Assembly (NCBI GenBank): GCA_016281815.1
Contig: JAEEJK010000095.1
Span: 58,224-122,223, forward strand
Direction of reading: 5' to 3'
DNA length: 64,000 nucleotides
DNA from: Prevotella sp.
Lineage (GTDB): Bacteria; Bacteroidota; Bacteroidia; Bacteroidales; Bacteroidaceae
Below are positions 38,701 through 48,300 of this stretch, one piece after another. The position numbers and the translations under genes are program-made. The notes under the pieces were generated by a model. That model ran no database searches and was not told where the DNA came from. It worked only from the letters and a program-made list of their open reading frames with translations. Position 1 is the stretch's first letter. Each line of letters opens with the position of its first letter.

Positions 38701-39375
38701 GACAGCAATCTGATCAGCGACATTGGCACCGATTTCCTCAGCCTTGTCGAGTTGCTCTTTCAGTTTCATGGCAGCCTCATAGACATCCAGTGAGTTGATG
38801 TAGGCTTCACCTGCTGTCTCAGTGATGAGTTTCCAGTCGACAAAAACATTCTCACCTTCTTCGCATTGTGAGGAAAGTGCAGTATTTGCTGGGTCTTCAG
38901 AACGGTTCAGACCCACAAACTTGGTGTTGTCGTTGATTGTGGGATTTGTCTGAGAGGGAGAGAAACGATAGACGTTTCCACCCATGTCCTTGATTTCCCA
39001 ATAATAGTCTGGCTGGTTGTTGTAGTCGATGTACATGGCGCTTCCATCCCCACCTGTATCAAAGAATACCCATCTCCAGTCCCAGGTACCAGATTTGTCA
39101 CCATAGTCAGAGAAGATGTAGAGCCCACCGCCCTGATCCTCAAACTTGACTTTCAGGCCTCGCTCGCCCACACTGGCCTGTGTTCCCCAGGCATTGCCCT
39201 GAGTGAACAGAAGTTGGCTTCCTACATTGTAGAGATAGTAGATTGCGCCAGACTCCATGCTTGCGTACTCCGTGGGGATCGCAGGCTTAGACCATACGTT
39301 TCCATCCACAGCCTTGACCGCATTGCTGCCGAAAAGCAACAATGAGCCCAAAACAAGTAGTTTTGCAATTTTCAT
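35794..39375 (-). CDS. Large secreted protein with three jelly-roll-like modules and sorting-type tail
   Basis: A 1193-residue protein with a signal peptide (residues 1-22, cleavage after VKA). An N-terminal module (about 25-170) resembles RICIN/ligand-binding folds (YYLYNVGSQLLFTQGNAWGT). Three copies of one module follow, starting near FITNPTFEGNDLSGWSG, FLVNPDYEMSGNTGWTIERA and MIINPAYVDANDEGWTGGAA. They end in DDWSIFDDFKLIYYG, NDSWCIWDNFKLVYRG and NDWTIWTNWQLFYYG. Between them are alpha-helical FIVAR-like linkers such as IDEAKAAVNGTDGEAMFNAL. The last 50 residues (AEVFSVNGTKNAGLQRGVNI to VRKITVK) look like a Por/type IX sorting tail. Glycan binding is inferred. Enzyme motifs were not found. 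Confidence 0.75.
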   Translation of the reverse strand: MKIAKLLVLGSLLLFGSNAVKAVDGNVWSKPAIPTEYASMESGAIYYLYNVGSQLLFTQGNAWGTQASVGERGLKVKFEDQGGGLYIFSDYGDKSGTWDWRWVFFDTGGDGSAMYIDYNNQPDYYWEIKDMGGNVYRFSPSQTNPTINDNTKFVGLNRSEDPANTALSSQCEEGENVFVDWKLITETAGEAYINSLDVYEAAMKLKEQLDKAEEIGANVADQIAVYNNTSSTIEELNAATEAAKRAIQAREEEMVVENYDKATVDKPVNVTKMFITNPTFEGNDLSGWSGSGWGSYDPKENAERYNMNYDTYQDITGLHEGVYMFKANAFYRAGNVQPGYDNFKANNAESKYAKLYATSGGNTLESSIMSPYSAKLTEQMTTGNWANATDAETGEVFYIPHNMVAADEFFNAGYCNDNFVYMAVTDGNMRIGVKKENQITDDWSIFDDFKLIYYGNSDEAYKLILDGAIANLQDPDLSGVVYTTSYYDAYNSAVNALKASATKSEILANIQAVNDAKALLDKNIELWKQIVALKAEAEDCAGNDYLDPAYLDDISDWASFDSEELLRDRSMTNEEIEAEIARVKALIQEAFQHLKNGADVTTTFLVNPDYEMSGNTGWTIERASGGNVARGGNANNYCYEAWNNAKFDIYQVVDKAPKGVYEISVQGFYRFGRGNYTAYLNKETYTTKETCPVFIYLNSNSTPFTNVYGDPVQIYDADFYGNGQESQTLDDGTTLYFPNTMDNAAVAFSNGMYTQSAFGLVAQDGDQIRIGVKGSSNQVNDSWCIWDNFKLVYRGFQADVVRPVLEQAIIDGENALNSPIGKDVVANLQAGIDEAKAAVNGTDGEAMFNALTKLFDLQDAVNASKALFAQLEQANERLANAIPSAVASPEIISQATNLFNTISGGMENRSYSDGEVEGLINEINKTINLLGMPKDMASASDANPIECSTMIINPAYVDANDEGWTGGAAIDASCTAEKFNTNFDYYQLIQGLPEGTYKLSVQGFYRAGNADVDYNNWTSNPGADNNALLYATTDDHTVSTPLKRLASGAQSMYELPTDWAWANEGAGLAVPNRMWTAADAFQTMGEDGAMLYSNNSVIVKVGSAGCLTIGLKKEVQIENDWTIWTNWQLFYYGKESALEEDPQGINEIEGLGVTNAEVFSVNGTKNAGLQRGVNIVRETLSDGSVRVRKITVK

Positions 39376-39589
39376 AAAGGTTAAATTTAGATTGTTAATA
39401 AATGTGCAAATGCCGAAACACGTGCAGTTAGTTAAATAAAAAGGTTCATTGCAAGGTATTGCATTTTTTCATTAGAGAATAGGTTTATATTCTCATGTAA
39501 TATCAATTGGCTTATCGATATGCGTAGTTGGGGTAGTTGGTTTGGGGCTTTATCCCTTTTAGGTTTCTATACGATTGTTATAACAGTTG

Positions 39590-39597
39590 CAAAGATA
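39590..39597 (-). promoter_or_regulatory. Candidate -7 box of the 1193-residue protein gene
   Basis: Reads TATCTTTG on the - strand, an exact TAnnTTTG match. The -33 region is poor. It would give a long leader of about 200 bases. Confidence 0.4.
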
Positions 39598-39684
39598 ACA
39601 AAAAATTATATAATCCACACCTTTTTTCAGATTTTTTTTCGCGATATGTGTATTTTTTACACTTCTTGCCCTTTCTGGCTATAA

Positions 39685-39719
39685 AAAAGGCCATACTTTA
39701 TGAAAAAGCACGGCCTTTT
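39685..39719 (-). terminator. Terminator after the GH-A-like gene
   Basis: AAAAGGCC (39685-39692) pairs with GGCCTTTT (39712-39719) around a 19-base loop that can fold further. On the - strand the 3' arm ends in GGCCTTTTTT. It lies just past the stop of the gene ending at 39738. Confidence 0.65.
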
Positions 39720-39737
39720 ATGGGGTGTGGGAAGGAC

Positions 39738-42446
39738 TTATTTGATGACGATGGTATATGCTTTCTGTCCTTCTTTTCTGATGTATGTTCCTTTGGTCAT
39801 CGGTTTACTGATTCTGATGCCGCTCAGCGTGTAATAGGAAGGTGTGGAAGCAGTCTCTTCGTCAACAGCCTGCCGTATTCCGTTGGTGCTGCCATCCATG
39901 ACGCTCCTCACCTCATCAGCGTTCAGGGCATAGTTGTATATGCGCACGTCTTCGATGTAAGCCTTCAGGAACGGGTCATTGCTGCTTTGTCCTTTTCCGA
40001 TATAATTCAGGACGGGATTGATATCAGACGGCATGATGTTGATGGCATCGGAATGAGCCGCCTTCTCCCCGTCAATATATATCACGGTGCTGTCGCGGCA
40101 GATGGTGAGAGCCACATGTTTCCACTGTAGTGTTGTCAGTCTGGCGGATGTAGAAAGGGATTGGGTGTTGTTGCCATCGTTGATGACAAAACTCATCTTT
40201 GACCCATCAGAAGGTGTGAGGTACAAATATTTCTCGGAACCATTGCCGAAGTCGAAAATCCTTTGGTTGGCAGTGGCCGAAGCCCTCCAGTTGACCCATG
40301 CGGTGAACGTCATGGCATCTGTTGATGCGATTTCGTAGGGCAGTTGAACGAACTGGCTGGTTCCGTTGAGGCTGAGAGTCTTTTCATTGTCTACCATATT
40401 ATTGTTGGACGCAATAAAACTTGGATTTCCGTAGGCGGCCCCGTCGAGTTGGTTCTCCGTTTCGTCCAAGACATATCCGTCCATTTTCCATTGAGCCGCC
40501 AGCGCGTTCTCACCAATTGTAGCGGCCTCTATGCTTTGGCAGGCCTCAGACTGATTCTCGCTGCGGTCAATAGCCTTGACGGCATAGATATACTCAGTTC
40601 CCTTGCGGCAAGAATTGTCAATAAAATTCGTTGTTTTCAGTTTTCTTGCGATGGTGTTCCAATTGTCCTTTCCTTTCTCCGCTCTGATGACCATGTATCC
40701 CTCCAGGTCAGGTTCCGTGTTGGCATCCCATTCGAGCAGGATGCTCGCGCTTTGTGGAGTAGCCTTGAGATTGGCTGGGGGAGCAGGCGCCACCGTTTCC
40801 AGTTCGGCATCCAGGGGCAGGAACCTCCATAGTTGTCGTGCCGGGTCGCTGAGTTTTGACTGTTGGTTGATATTGATGCCAGTGACCTTGGAGGTGGATG
40901 ACAATGTCATGTAGAGGGCGCTTTCCCTGTTGCGAATATAATAGTATCCGTCTCCGGCATATTCCAGGTACCACTGTTGGTTGGTCGATGGAGTCCCCGA
41001 CCCGAATGAGATGATATTGCCACCGTTTGCCGTCGAGAAGTTGAGCACATCCATGAATTTCCCATCATTCACCGACTTGATGATGTAGAAACTATAGTCA
41101 CCATCCACATCCGATCCCGCTTGCTGGACAATCCATTGTTGTTTGGCGTTTCCAGCGTAGTTGGCTTGTGATATATTGGGTTGTCCATCAGCATATCCTT
41201 GTTCAGCCACCACCATTTGGGACGCCTTGTTCATGATCTTGTAGGTTCCCCCGATGGCGCTTGGCTGCACGTCGGCCCCCCATGTCACGTCAATCACCCG
41301 TTCAGCATTTTTCTGCCCCCTCTGGTATCCAGTTCCTCCATGTATGGTCATCTGGATCTCCCGGGTCGGTCCCACGCCATCAAAATAGACATCATGATCG
41401 GTAGAGACAAATTGGTAGGTAGTGGTGTAAGCCTGTCTCTCACTTGATCCCATGAACGCCTTCACGCGTCCGTCGTCATGGCGATAGACCGTAGCGGCCG
41501 TCCATTTGTCGGGATGCTCCGCGTATGCCAGCCTTTCCCCATGTCGGCTGATGTCGCAGAACTCCCCCCTTGCGCGGCTGTCGAATCCCCACCAGATGCC
41601 GACCGTCATTCCATATTCAAGTCCGATGAACGCCTCGGCCACGTTGTGCATCTCGTCGTTGTAGCCCACCTTTCCGTCACGAGCAAGCAATTGATAGAAA
41701 GCCTTGTAGTTGTTCATGCTTCCAGCCAACTGATGAGTGTTGCCCCAGTCGTAATATTCTTTTCCCGGTGTGTACCAGGAAGCCGCTTTGTCGTCGTTGA
41801 GAGTATTGCCGCCGACGATAGCGACATTGGCGAACAGCGGATAGTCGCTTTTGAGTTTTTTTGCGATGTCACGGCTGTTGTTTACAGTAGCCCCCTCCTC
41901 CGTCCAGTAGTCCGGTTCGTTGAATGGAGAAACACCAGCCACGCGGTGCTTGGTTTTGGTAGAGAGGTATTCCACATGAGCATTGATCATCTTGGCCCAT
42001 CGATCGACATTGGCACTGTTTCCTGTGCGGTAATAGGACGCCACGCCAGCCTCCTGGTCACAAGTGAGCACCAAGGGCAGGGTGTCGCTGAGAATGTTGA
42101 AAATCCTGTTTCGCTGAACGAGGAAACTTTGTGCGTCGGAATCCAGATTCGTATCATTGACGAGCGCATTTTTGGTTCGGAACGTTGACCTTCCTATGCC
42201 GACGTTCTCTTTTCCCATGTGATTGACGCCCTTTCTGAAATTTTGTTCGCTGATCCATGCCTGGTCAAGTCCCCATGTAGGTTGGAAGCGCTTTCCTTGG
42301 CCTGATAAGGAGAAGACGACCATACGGTCGCTGGCGGCAGTAGGAGACAGGGTGCTGCTGGAGGACGGTTTGCGTGTCTCCTGTGCGACACAGTGTGTGG
42401 AAAAGACCATTAGTGCTATTAGAGAAGTAAAGATTTTTGGTTTCAT
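39738..42446 (-). CDS. Clan GH-A-like secreted glycosidase with RICIN, FN3 and LamG modules
   Basis: A 902-residue exported protein. Residues 1-21 are a signal peptide. The N-terminal 420 residues resemble a (beta/alpha)8 glycosidase. GVSPFNEPDYW gives the NEP acid/base motif of clan GH-A, and the later GYNDEMHNVAEAFIGLEYG is the likely nucleophile strand. A RICIN-like domain follows (about 420-560, YKIMNKASQMVVAEQGYADG and KQQWIVQ), then FN3 (PANLKATPQSASILLEWDAN) and LamG/jelly-roll (FTAWVNWRASATANQRIFDF). The tail (YYTLSGIRISKPMTKGTYIR) is sorting-like. The family within GH-A (GH30, 39 or 157-like) is not settled. It lies 24 bases after the MG2-like gene in one operon. Confidence 0.7.
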   Translation of the reverse strand: MKPKIFTSLIALMVFSTHCVAQETRKPSSSSTLSPTAASDRMVVFSLSGQGKRFQPTWGLDQAWISEQNFRKGVNHMGKENVGIGRSTFRTKNALVNDTNLDSDAQSFLVQRNRIFNILSDTLPLVLTCDQEAGVASYYRTGNSANVDRWAKMINAHVEYLSTKTKHRVAGVSPFNEPDYWTEEGATVNNSRDIAKKLKSDYPLFANVAIVGGNTLNDDKAASWYTPGKEYYDWGNTHQLAGSMNNYKAFYQLLARDGKVGYNDEMHNVAEAFIGLEYGMTVGIWWGFDSRARGEFCDISRHGERLAYAEHPDKWTAATVYRHDDGRVKAFMGSSERQAYTTTYQFVSTDHDVYFDGVGPTREIQMTIHGGTGYQRGQKNAERVIDVTWGADVQPSAIGGTYKIMNKASQMVVAEQGYADGQPNISQANYAGNAKQQWIVQQAGSDVDGDYSFYIIKSVNDGKFMDVLNFSTANGGNIISFGSGTPSTNQQWYLEYAGDGYYYIRNRESALYMTLSSTSKVTGININQQSKLSDPARQLWRFLPLDAELETVAPAPPANLKATPQSASILLEWDANTEPDLEGYMVIRAEKGKDNWNTIARKLKTTNFIDNSCRKGTEYIYAVKAIDRSENQSEACQSIEAATIGENALAAQWKMDGYVLDETENQLDGAAYGNPSFIASNNNMVDNEKTLSLNGTSQFVQLPYEIASTDAMTFTAWVNWRASATANQRIFDFGNGSEKYLYLTPSDGSKMSFVINDGNNTQSLSTSARLTTLQWKHVALTICRDSTVIYIDGEKAAHSDAINIMPSDINPVLNYIGKGQSSNDPFLKAYIEDVRIYNYALNADEVRSVMDGSTNGIRQAVDEETASTPSYYTLSGIRISKPMTKGTYIRKEGQKAYTIVIK

Positions 42447-42470
42447 ATTTAATTGGTGTTAATGGAGTGT

Positions 42471-45236
42471 TTATTCGTTGTATATGGGTTTCCCGGAGGT
42501 GGTGAGGCCTGCAGCACTCACTTTGATTCGTGTGGTCTTACCATTATTGTAAAAGCGTGCATGGTATTGTCCGTTCTCATCAAGAATGGCATTGGGATTC
42601 CAATAGAGGGTTCTCCGATAATCCTTCACTTCTGCAGAGGGAGTGGAGTGGGTATAATCGGGATGGTAGAAATCATCAGGTTCATAAATACCCGGCAGTA
42701 TCAACCACCGGTCGCGGAAAGTCGGTCGTGTGGCATCATTGAGCAGGGTCACCATGTCCACCACCATATCACTGTTATTGATGCTCATATCCTGAGCATG
42801 TATAAGCGGCCTGTCTTCATTCCTTAATTCAAAATCGGAGAACAAATTGATGGTTTTCAGTCGTTTAAGTCTGATTGGTTCTCTGAATCCTTGAAAGTTG
42901 TCTCTACTCCCGATTTTCATTAATTCCAGTTTGTTTTTCTCTTCCTCAGTCTCGTGTTTTCTGAAAAACTCCAAGTAAGTCACATAATAGTTGAAAGCGC
43001 TTTCGATATCCGGTGAGTTGCTTGTGTTGAAATTGCCAAACAGCGCCATGCATACTTGTGAAGGAAATAGCCTGGCATTGAATTTCCCGTATGACAGTCC
43101 CAAGTCAGTCACGAGATTGTAGAGGTATACGGCATCGTATGAACAAAGAGGCCTGGTATAGTCAATGGTCTGCAGGCCACGTCTTTTCTTTCCCTTTACT
43201 TCCACTCCCTGCAGTGTCTTGTCCATCGCCGACAGTTTCCCGGTGACCTCATTGACCTCAACATCCTCTTCGATCTCATCATCAGACAGGGGCGTATGGC
43301 ATTGATAGTAAGAATATTTCTTAGCAAAGACAGGATAAAAGAGATTGCGCTTTACATAATATTCGGGAAATTGATCTTCATCAAGCCGTCCTTTGTTTTT
43401 TTGTTTCAGCATATCATTTACGCTCATTTTCAAAGGGAAAGCAGCCATGGTGAGGATACCTTCTCCATAATAAGGTGGGAGGTTGAAAGAGAATTTCCCT
43501 TTGTCGGTCGTCTCTACTTCGATGCTATATACTTTCGTCCCTAAAATCAGTTCGCTTTCTACCTTGACTTCCTTTTTCAGTCCCTTGTTTTCATTGTTGA
43601 GGATTTTCCCCTCAGAATATTCGACCGAGGTACTACCATCATTGGATGAACTACTTGTTTCACCCTCGCCTGTGCTTGGATCGGATGCTTCATAATTATA
43701 GAATTCATCAGCCCACGCATTATTTTCCGAGTAATCTCTTGTGTCAAAAAAAATGGAAGGATAGACACACCCCTCTATATTCAGATTCTTCTCAGGCGAA
43801 TATCTCATTTCCTGGTTGGCCAACAAATCACTGATATCATATCGCCGCCAACCCTGCACCATCATTAGGAGGTCGAGATTTTGCGTGTGTTCCTTATCCT
43901 CAGATTCAAAATAATAATTAGGGTAGGGGACGAAGCCTTTCAGTTCGCTGGACAGCAGTAGTTCTGTAAGAATATTTCCAGTGTCAAATGTAGGGTCATC
44001 CGTGGACTGGTCGCGCACGGAGATGGACAGTTGCCGTGCATCGGCAGGAGCCTGGAAATCAATAGAAATGAGCGAGTAAGGCTCATAGTCCTGTTCTCCT
44101 CCGCTTACCTGGATATTGGCATTGTCATATTCATGGTTGTTGACGAAGAACAGTCGGTCGGCCAACGGTATTCCATTACTGTCCATGATGACCAAGTCGT
44201 TGACGCCAGTACACAAATCCTGCTTGTCCCATTGCAGTTGCGCTTTGCCGGAATGGTCAGGAGTAAACACTGTATGCGTTTTCAATACCCCCCTGCATAG
44301 GATGACGGCAAGGTATTGAGTGTCATAAGGCAATCCCTTCAGATGAATACGTGCTTTCAGAAGGTTGTCTTTGCTTTCCAGGTTCAACGCACATCCTTTC
44401 TTTTCAATTTCAGGCAGATTGAAATCGAAGGAATGATTTAAATAAGGTACCCGTGCCTTCAAATTTCCGCTTTCCGGCACATCCAATTCCATCCATCCCC
44501 TTCCCAAATGTGATGTCTTGAAGGTTGTGTTGCCCACTTTTCCGGAAATGCTCACCTGCTGCCCTTCTTCATCGACGGCTTCGAAAGCCACCTTGGCCCG
44601 TGTGCCTGCTATCAAATGTCCGCCTTCCGGGTAGAAACTGACAGAGAGTCTATCTTTCAAGTCCTTTGGCAACCGTTGCTTCGGCCGAGCGACGAAGTAT
44701 TTGGAGAAATAATCACCTTCTTTCTCAGGTTTCTCATACACAGGAACGACGCGTGAGTAGATGGTGCCATATTGTCGGAAAAAATCATGCATCATCTGCC
44801 GGTTGTAAAATTGAAATCTGTCTTTTCTGAAATTAGGATGCTCTGTCACATCAAAATTGAGCATCCATCTGGTATATGCCCTTATTTCGAAATATCCAGA
44901 ATATAAGGTGTCGGTCAGCGCAAAATTGCCGCAACTGTATCCTTTGTCGGAGGTGATGAGTTTTTGCCGCTCCACCAGCATTCCATCTGGGGAAACCAGT
45001 TCCACATACAGGATGCGGCTCATGTCAGTGAACGTCAGGCTGTCAGCCCTCACCGTGTATGCTTTGTACCATATTGTGTCGCCTTTGAAATAGCAGTTAT
45101 TGTCCAGATGCAGATACACTTTTTCCTGCACGGGAACTTCACGCAACTTCATGCACAGGCTGTCGATGTCGTGTTGTGAAAACATCTCAGCAGGGACAAA
45201 CAGTGCGTATAGTAGAAAACAAAAGACTCTCAGCAT
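42471..45236 (-). CDS. MG2-domain outer-membrane protein with plug-like segment
   Basis: A 921-residue exported protein with a signal peptide ending near EMFSQ. The first part shows an alpha-2-macroglobulin MG2-like region: EKVYLHLDNNCYFKGDTIWY, then RILYVELVSPDGMLVERQKL and YSGYFEIRAYTRWMLN. A late part (EVTGKLSAMDKTLQGVEVKG onward) resembles the TonB-plug remnant found in a Bacteroidetes family of such proteins. An acid- and serine-rich stretch (DPSTGEGETSSSSNDGSTSV) occurs near residue 520. These proteins are of unknown function, often beside exported enzymes or proteases. It heads a two-gene unit with the GH-A-like enzyme. Confidence 0.7.
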   Translation of the reverse strand: MLRVFCFLLYALFVPAEMFSQHDIDSLCMKLREVPVQEKVYLHLDNNCYFKGDTIWYKAYTVRADSLTFTDMSRILYVELVSPDGMLVERQKLITSDKGYSCGNFALTDTLYSGYFEIRAYTRWMLNFDVTEHPNFRKDRFQFYNRQMMHDFFRQYGTIYSRVVPVYEKPEKEGDYFSKYFVARPKQRLPKDLKDRLSVSFYPEGGHLIAGTRAKVAFEAVDEEGQQVSISGKVGNTTFKTSHLGRGWMELDVPESGNLKARVPYLNHSFDFNLPEIEKKGCALNLESKDNLLKARIHLKGLPYDTQYLAVILCRGVLKTHTVFTPDHSGKAQLQWDKQDLCTGVNDLVIMDSNGIPLADRLFFVNNHEYDNANIQVSGGEQDYEPYSLISIDFQAPADARQLSISVRDQSTDDPTFDTGNILTELLLSSELKGFVPYPNYYFESEDKEHTQNLDLLMMVQGWRRYDISDLLANQEMRYSPEKNLNIEGCVYPSIFFDTRDYSENNAWADEFYNYEASDPSTGEGETSSSSNDGSTSVEYSEGKILNNENKGLKKEVKVESELILGTKVYSIEVETTDKGKFSFNLPPYYGEGILTMAAFPLKMSVNDMLKQKNKGRLDEDQFPEYYVKRNLFYPVFAKKYSYYQCHTPLSDDEIEEDVEVNEVTGKLSAMDKTLQGVEVKGKKRRGLQTIDYTRPLCSYDAVYLYNLVTDLGLSYGKFNARLFPSQVCMALFGNFNTSNSPDIESAFNYYVTYLEFFRKHETEEEKNKLELMKIGSRDNFQGFREPIRLKRLKTINLFSDFELRNEDRPLIHAQDMSINNSDMVVDMVTLLNDATRPTFRDRWLILPGIYEPDDFYHPDYTHSTPSAEVKDYRRTLYWNPNAILDENGQYHARFYNNGKTTRIKVSAAGLTTSGKPIYNE

Positions 45237-45311
45237 TTGGCAGTGACTTGGATTTCCGCCGCTAAATTAACAAAAAACCACTTCTTTTTCTCATAAAATG
45301 GACATTATTTA

Positions 45312-45342
45312 TTTGCATATCGGTATTTTTTTGTTAAATTTG
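45312..45342 (+). promoter_or_regulatory. Promoter of the GH128-like/CotH unit
   Basis: TTTG (45312-45315), a 19-base spacer, and TAAATTTG (45335-45342) make a full match to the Bacteroidetes consensus. Transcription should begin near 45348, with a leader of about 45 bases to ATG 45394. The divergent gene starting at 45236 shares this 157-base region. Confidence 0.85.
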
Positions 45343-45393
45343 CAACATTATAGGCCCGAAAACCTTTATGAAGCAAAACTAAAAACAAACTCC

Positions 45394-48300
45394 ATGAAAA
45401 TTATCAGAACTTTATGGTATGCATTGGCGTTGCTGTGTCTTCCCATGGCAGGCATGGCCAACACAAAACAAACAGTAGCACAGGTGACGACAGCAGTCAC
45501 CATCAGCGAGGACGTCGACTACATCATCACCTCTGACACGCCCTTTGGTGATGACGGCATGATAGACATCACCAACACTGAACATGCCGTACTGATATTC
45601 AACAAAGTGAAGCCCTCCAAGATCACATCCATCCTCTCGCATGTGAAGATCAACGGAGTCAGAGCCTCCAATAATGCGAATTGCCAGGTGCGCATCTACA
45701 ATACCGGAGCCATGTTGTTGCCCTATCCAGGTGACATCAAACCTCTGACGGTATATTCAGGCACCCATTTTTCGGGCAATTCCACCAACGACTTCGGTTT
45801 GGAGAACAGTGGCGGTTTCATGAACACCCTCAGCAATGACAAGTTCAACAACAACATCCGGAGTTTCAAGTTGAAGCGCGGCTACATGGTGACTTTTTCC
45901 ACTTTGGCCCGCGGCCGTGGTTACAGCCGTTGTTTCATTGCCTCCAACAGCGACCTTGAGATATCCGAATTGCCAGATGTGCTGTCCGGCCGCATCTCCT
46001 CTTACCGTATTTTCAAATGGAACTACAACAGCAAGGCAGGTCTGGCCAACGACACCCGTCAGGACCCATGCAACAAACTCAACGTGACCAGTTGCTATTC
46101 CTTCGGTCTGGGCGAGGACAGGGGTGCCAACACCGAATGTGTGCCCCACCATATTTATGAAGATTGGCCCTCGGCGAGCGCATGCGGTTCTGTGACCTAT
46201 TCCCCCCATCTGAAGACCAACAACGAGCCTGGCAACTCAGCCGATGACCACCCTCAGAGTGTGGATGAAATCCTTGCCAACTGGGAGAACCTCATGGCCA
46301 CCGGCATGCGTCTCTGCTCCCCCTCGTCGCACGACGGCAGCCTCAACCATCTGAGAGCATTCATGGACTCCATCGACGCCCGTGGATGGAGGTGTGATAT
46401 CCTGGACCTACATTGCTATTGGACAGAAGGCAGTTTCAACAACATCAAAGGGTGGGTGGACACCTACAAACGACCTGTGTGGATTTCCGAATGGGTATGG
46501 GGCGCTTCCTGGAACAACAACGGCATTTTCGGTGTCGCCCAGGGAACCTACAGGGACAACCCCACCACCAACCAACTCAACCAGAACAGGAATGCCGTCA
46601 GAAACATCTGCACCAATCTGAACTCCTGGGACTATATCGAACGATATTTCTATTGGAACAGTGAAGCCAACTGCTCCAAACTCTATCTGAGCAACGGCAC
46701 GCTGACACCAGCAGGCGAATATTACGCCAGTATGAACACCGGGGTAGGGCACAATGGCAAATATGATTTCATTCCCACCAGCCCCCGCCAGTATGGTCTC
46801 TCCAGATACAGTGTTGACATGGCAGACGGAAATGCCACCATCAGATGGCATGACGACAACGGAGAGTTCAACCAACTCATGGAGGTGCAAAGGAAAGTTC
46901 GCGGCGGCCAATGGGAGATTCTTTCTGCAATTGATATCCGGGAAACGGCATCCAATTATGTCTATGTCGATGAAAATGCCCCCGAAGGCGCCCGTTATCG
47001 AGTCCACATCATCGACCTCAAAGGAGTCCATCATTTCACCAGTGACGACCTTGACGTGGGTGACTCCATGGCCGACAGCAAGGGAGAAACCGGCTATGCC
47101 GGCGGCGACCTGATCGGCAACGGAGATTTCAACATGGGAGCCATCGGATGGACCTCCGCCACCGGGGCCATCCTCGGTCAGCCCTATTTTGAGATTGTTC
47201 CCATAGGCGGCCATGGCGGTGGAGCCTATCTCCAGGCGTATGGCTCGGGTAATGCCGACCACGCATCTTCCATCAGCAAGGTGGTAGCCATCGAACCCAA
47301 CAAGGAGTATGTCTTCACCCTTGCCGGCAGAAATTGCGGCAGTTATGTCAAGGCCTCCCTCACAGCCGATGGGAAGAGTGAGGCGAAAGTGGTAGCCACA
47401 GCCGCCAACACCAGTGACTGGCAAAAACAGACTTTTGTCTTCAACAGCGGAGACTATTCACAGTTGCTTCTCTCCTTCAGGTGGCTCAATGCCAGTGCCC
47501 AACTCGACAAGATCGAACTGCGTCAACTGTTCGCAACCCGTGAGGAAGCCGTTGCCGACGGAGTGGACAAGATACGTGAGATCACAGGTCTTGCCCGGGA
47601 ATTCAACACCACCTTGCCCAGTCTGAATGATGAGTTGGACTCCCGCCTCGCATCGATCACCTCCCATGATGATGTCGCACTTCAGGCAGCCCAGTCAGCC
47701 GTCGATGATTTCATCCAAGCCATCTCCGACCACAATGTTACCGACTCTTTGATGAATGTCGCCAAAGCCGTCTCCCACATGGGCTTTGATGGAAAGGAAG
47801 AACTTGAATATGCCATGGCAGCAGCGGATAACGCACTGACCTCCACTGACATCACGTCGAGTCGGCAGCAGATACAGGCAGCCCTGGATCAATTTCTGAC
47901 CATGACTGATGCTTCCATCCAACCCGTCCAGCCCCAATTTGCAACCGCCAATGGTTGGGAAGTGAAAGTGGGAACCTACAAGGAAGGAGATCAGCGCACC
48001 AATACCGTCAGAGGCAAGACCTGCTGGAATGCCTGGTGGAGTGGTCAGAACGCCTCCTTGGGACAGGCCCGCACCATGGAGATCAGGCAGAAGATCAACA
48101 ATCTCGAGGAAGGTCTGTATGCCTTGGAGTGCAAAGCCACCACTGAGCATTACTGCCTATCCGACCAACACGGATACATCAAAGGAACGGAGACCGCCGT
48201 CACGCCCGTTCTCCAGGCCGACTACTTTGATCTGCCCACCGTGGACAACATCTGGCAGACCCTCACCACGCCCCCCATCTATGTAGGAGCAGGCGAGAGT

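Larger units (their letters stand above)
39376..39737. other. Intergenic region upstream of the 1193-residue protein gene
   Basis: No gene is seen. It holds a candidate -7 box on the - strand (39590-39597) and the terminator of the GH-A-like gene (39685-39719). The leader from the box to ATG 39375 would be about 205 bases, AT-rich and without a recognised riboswitch. Confidence 0.6.

Noticed and set aside
45237..45300. A -7 box for the MG2-like gene (TAATTTAG on the - strand)
   Set aside because: The last base of the TTTG core is wrong and no -33 box is at the right distance, so it was not listed as a promoter.
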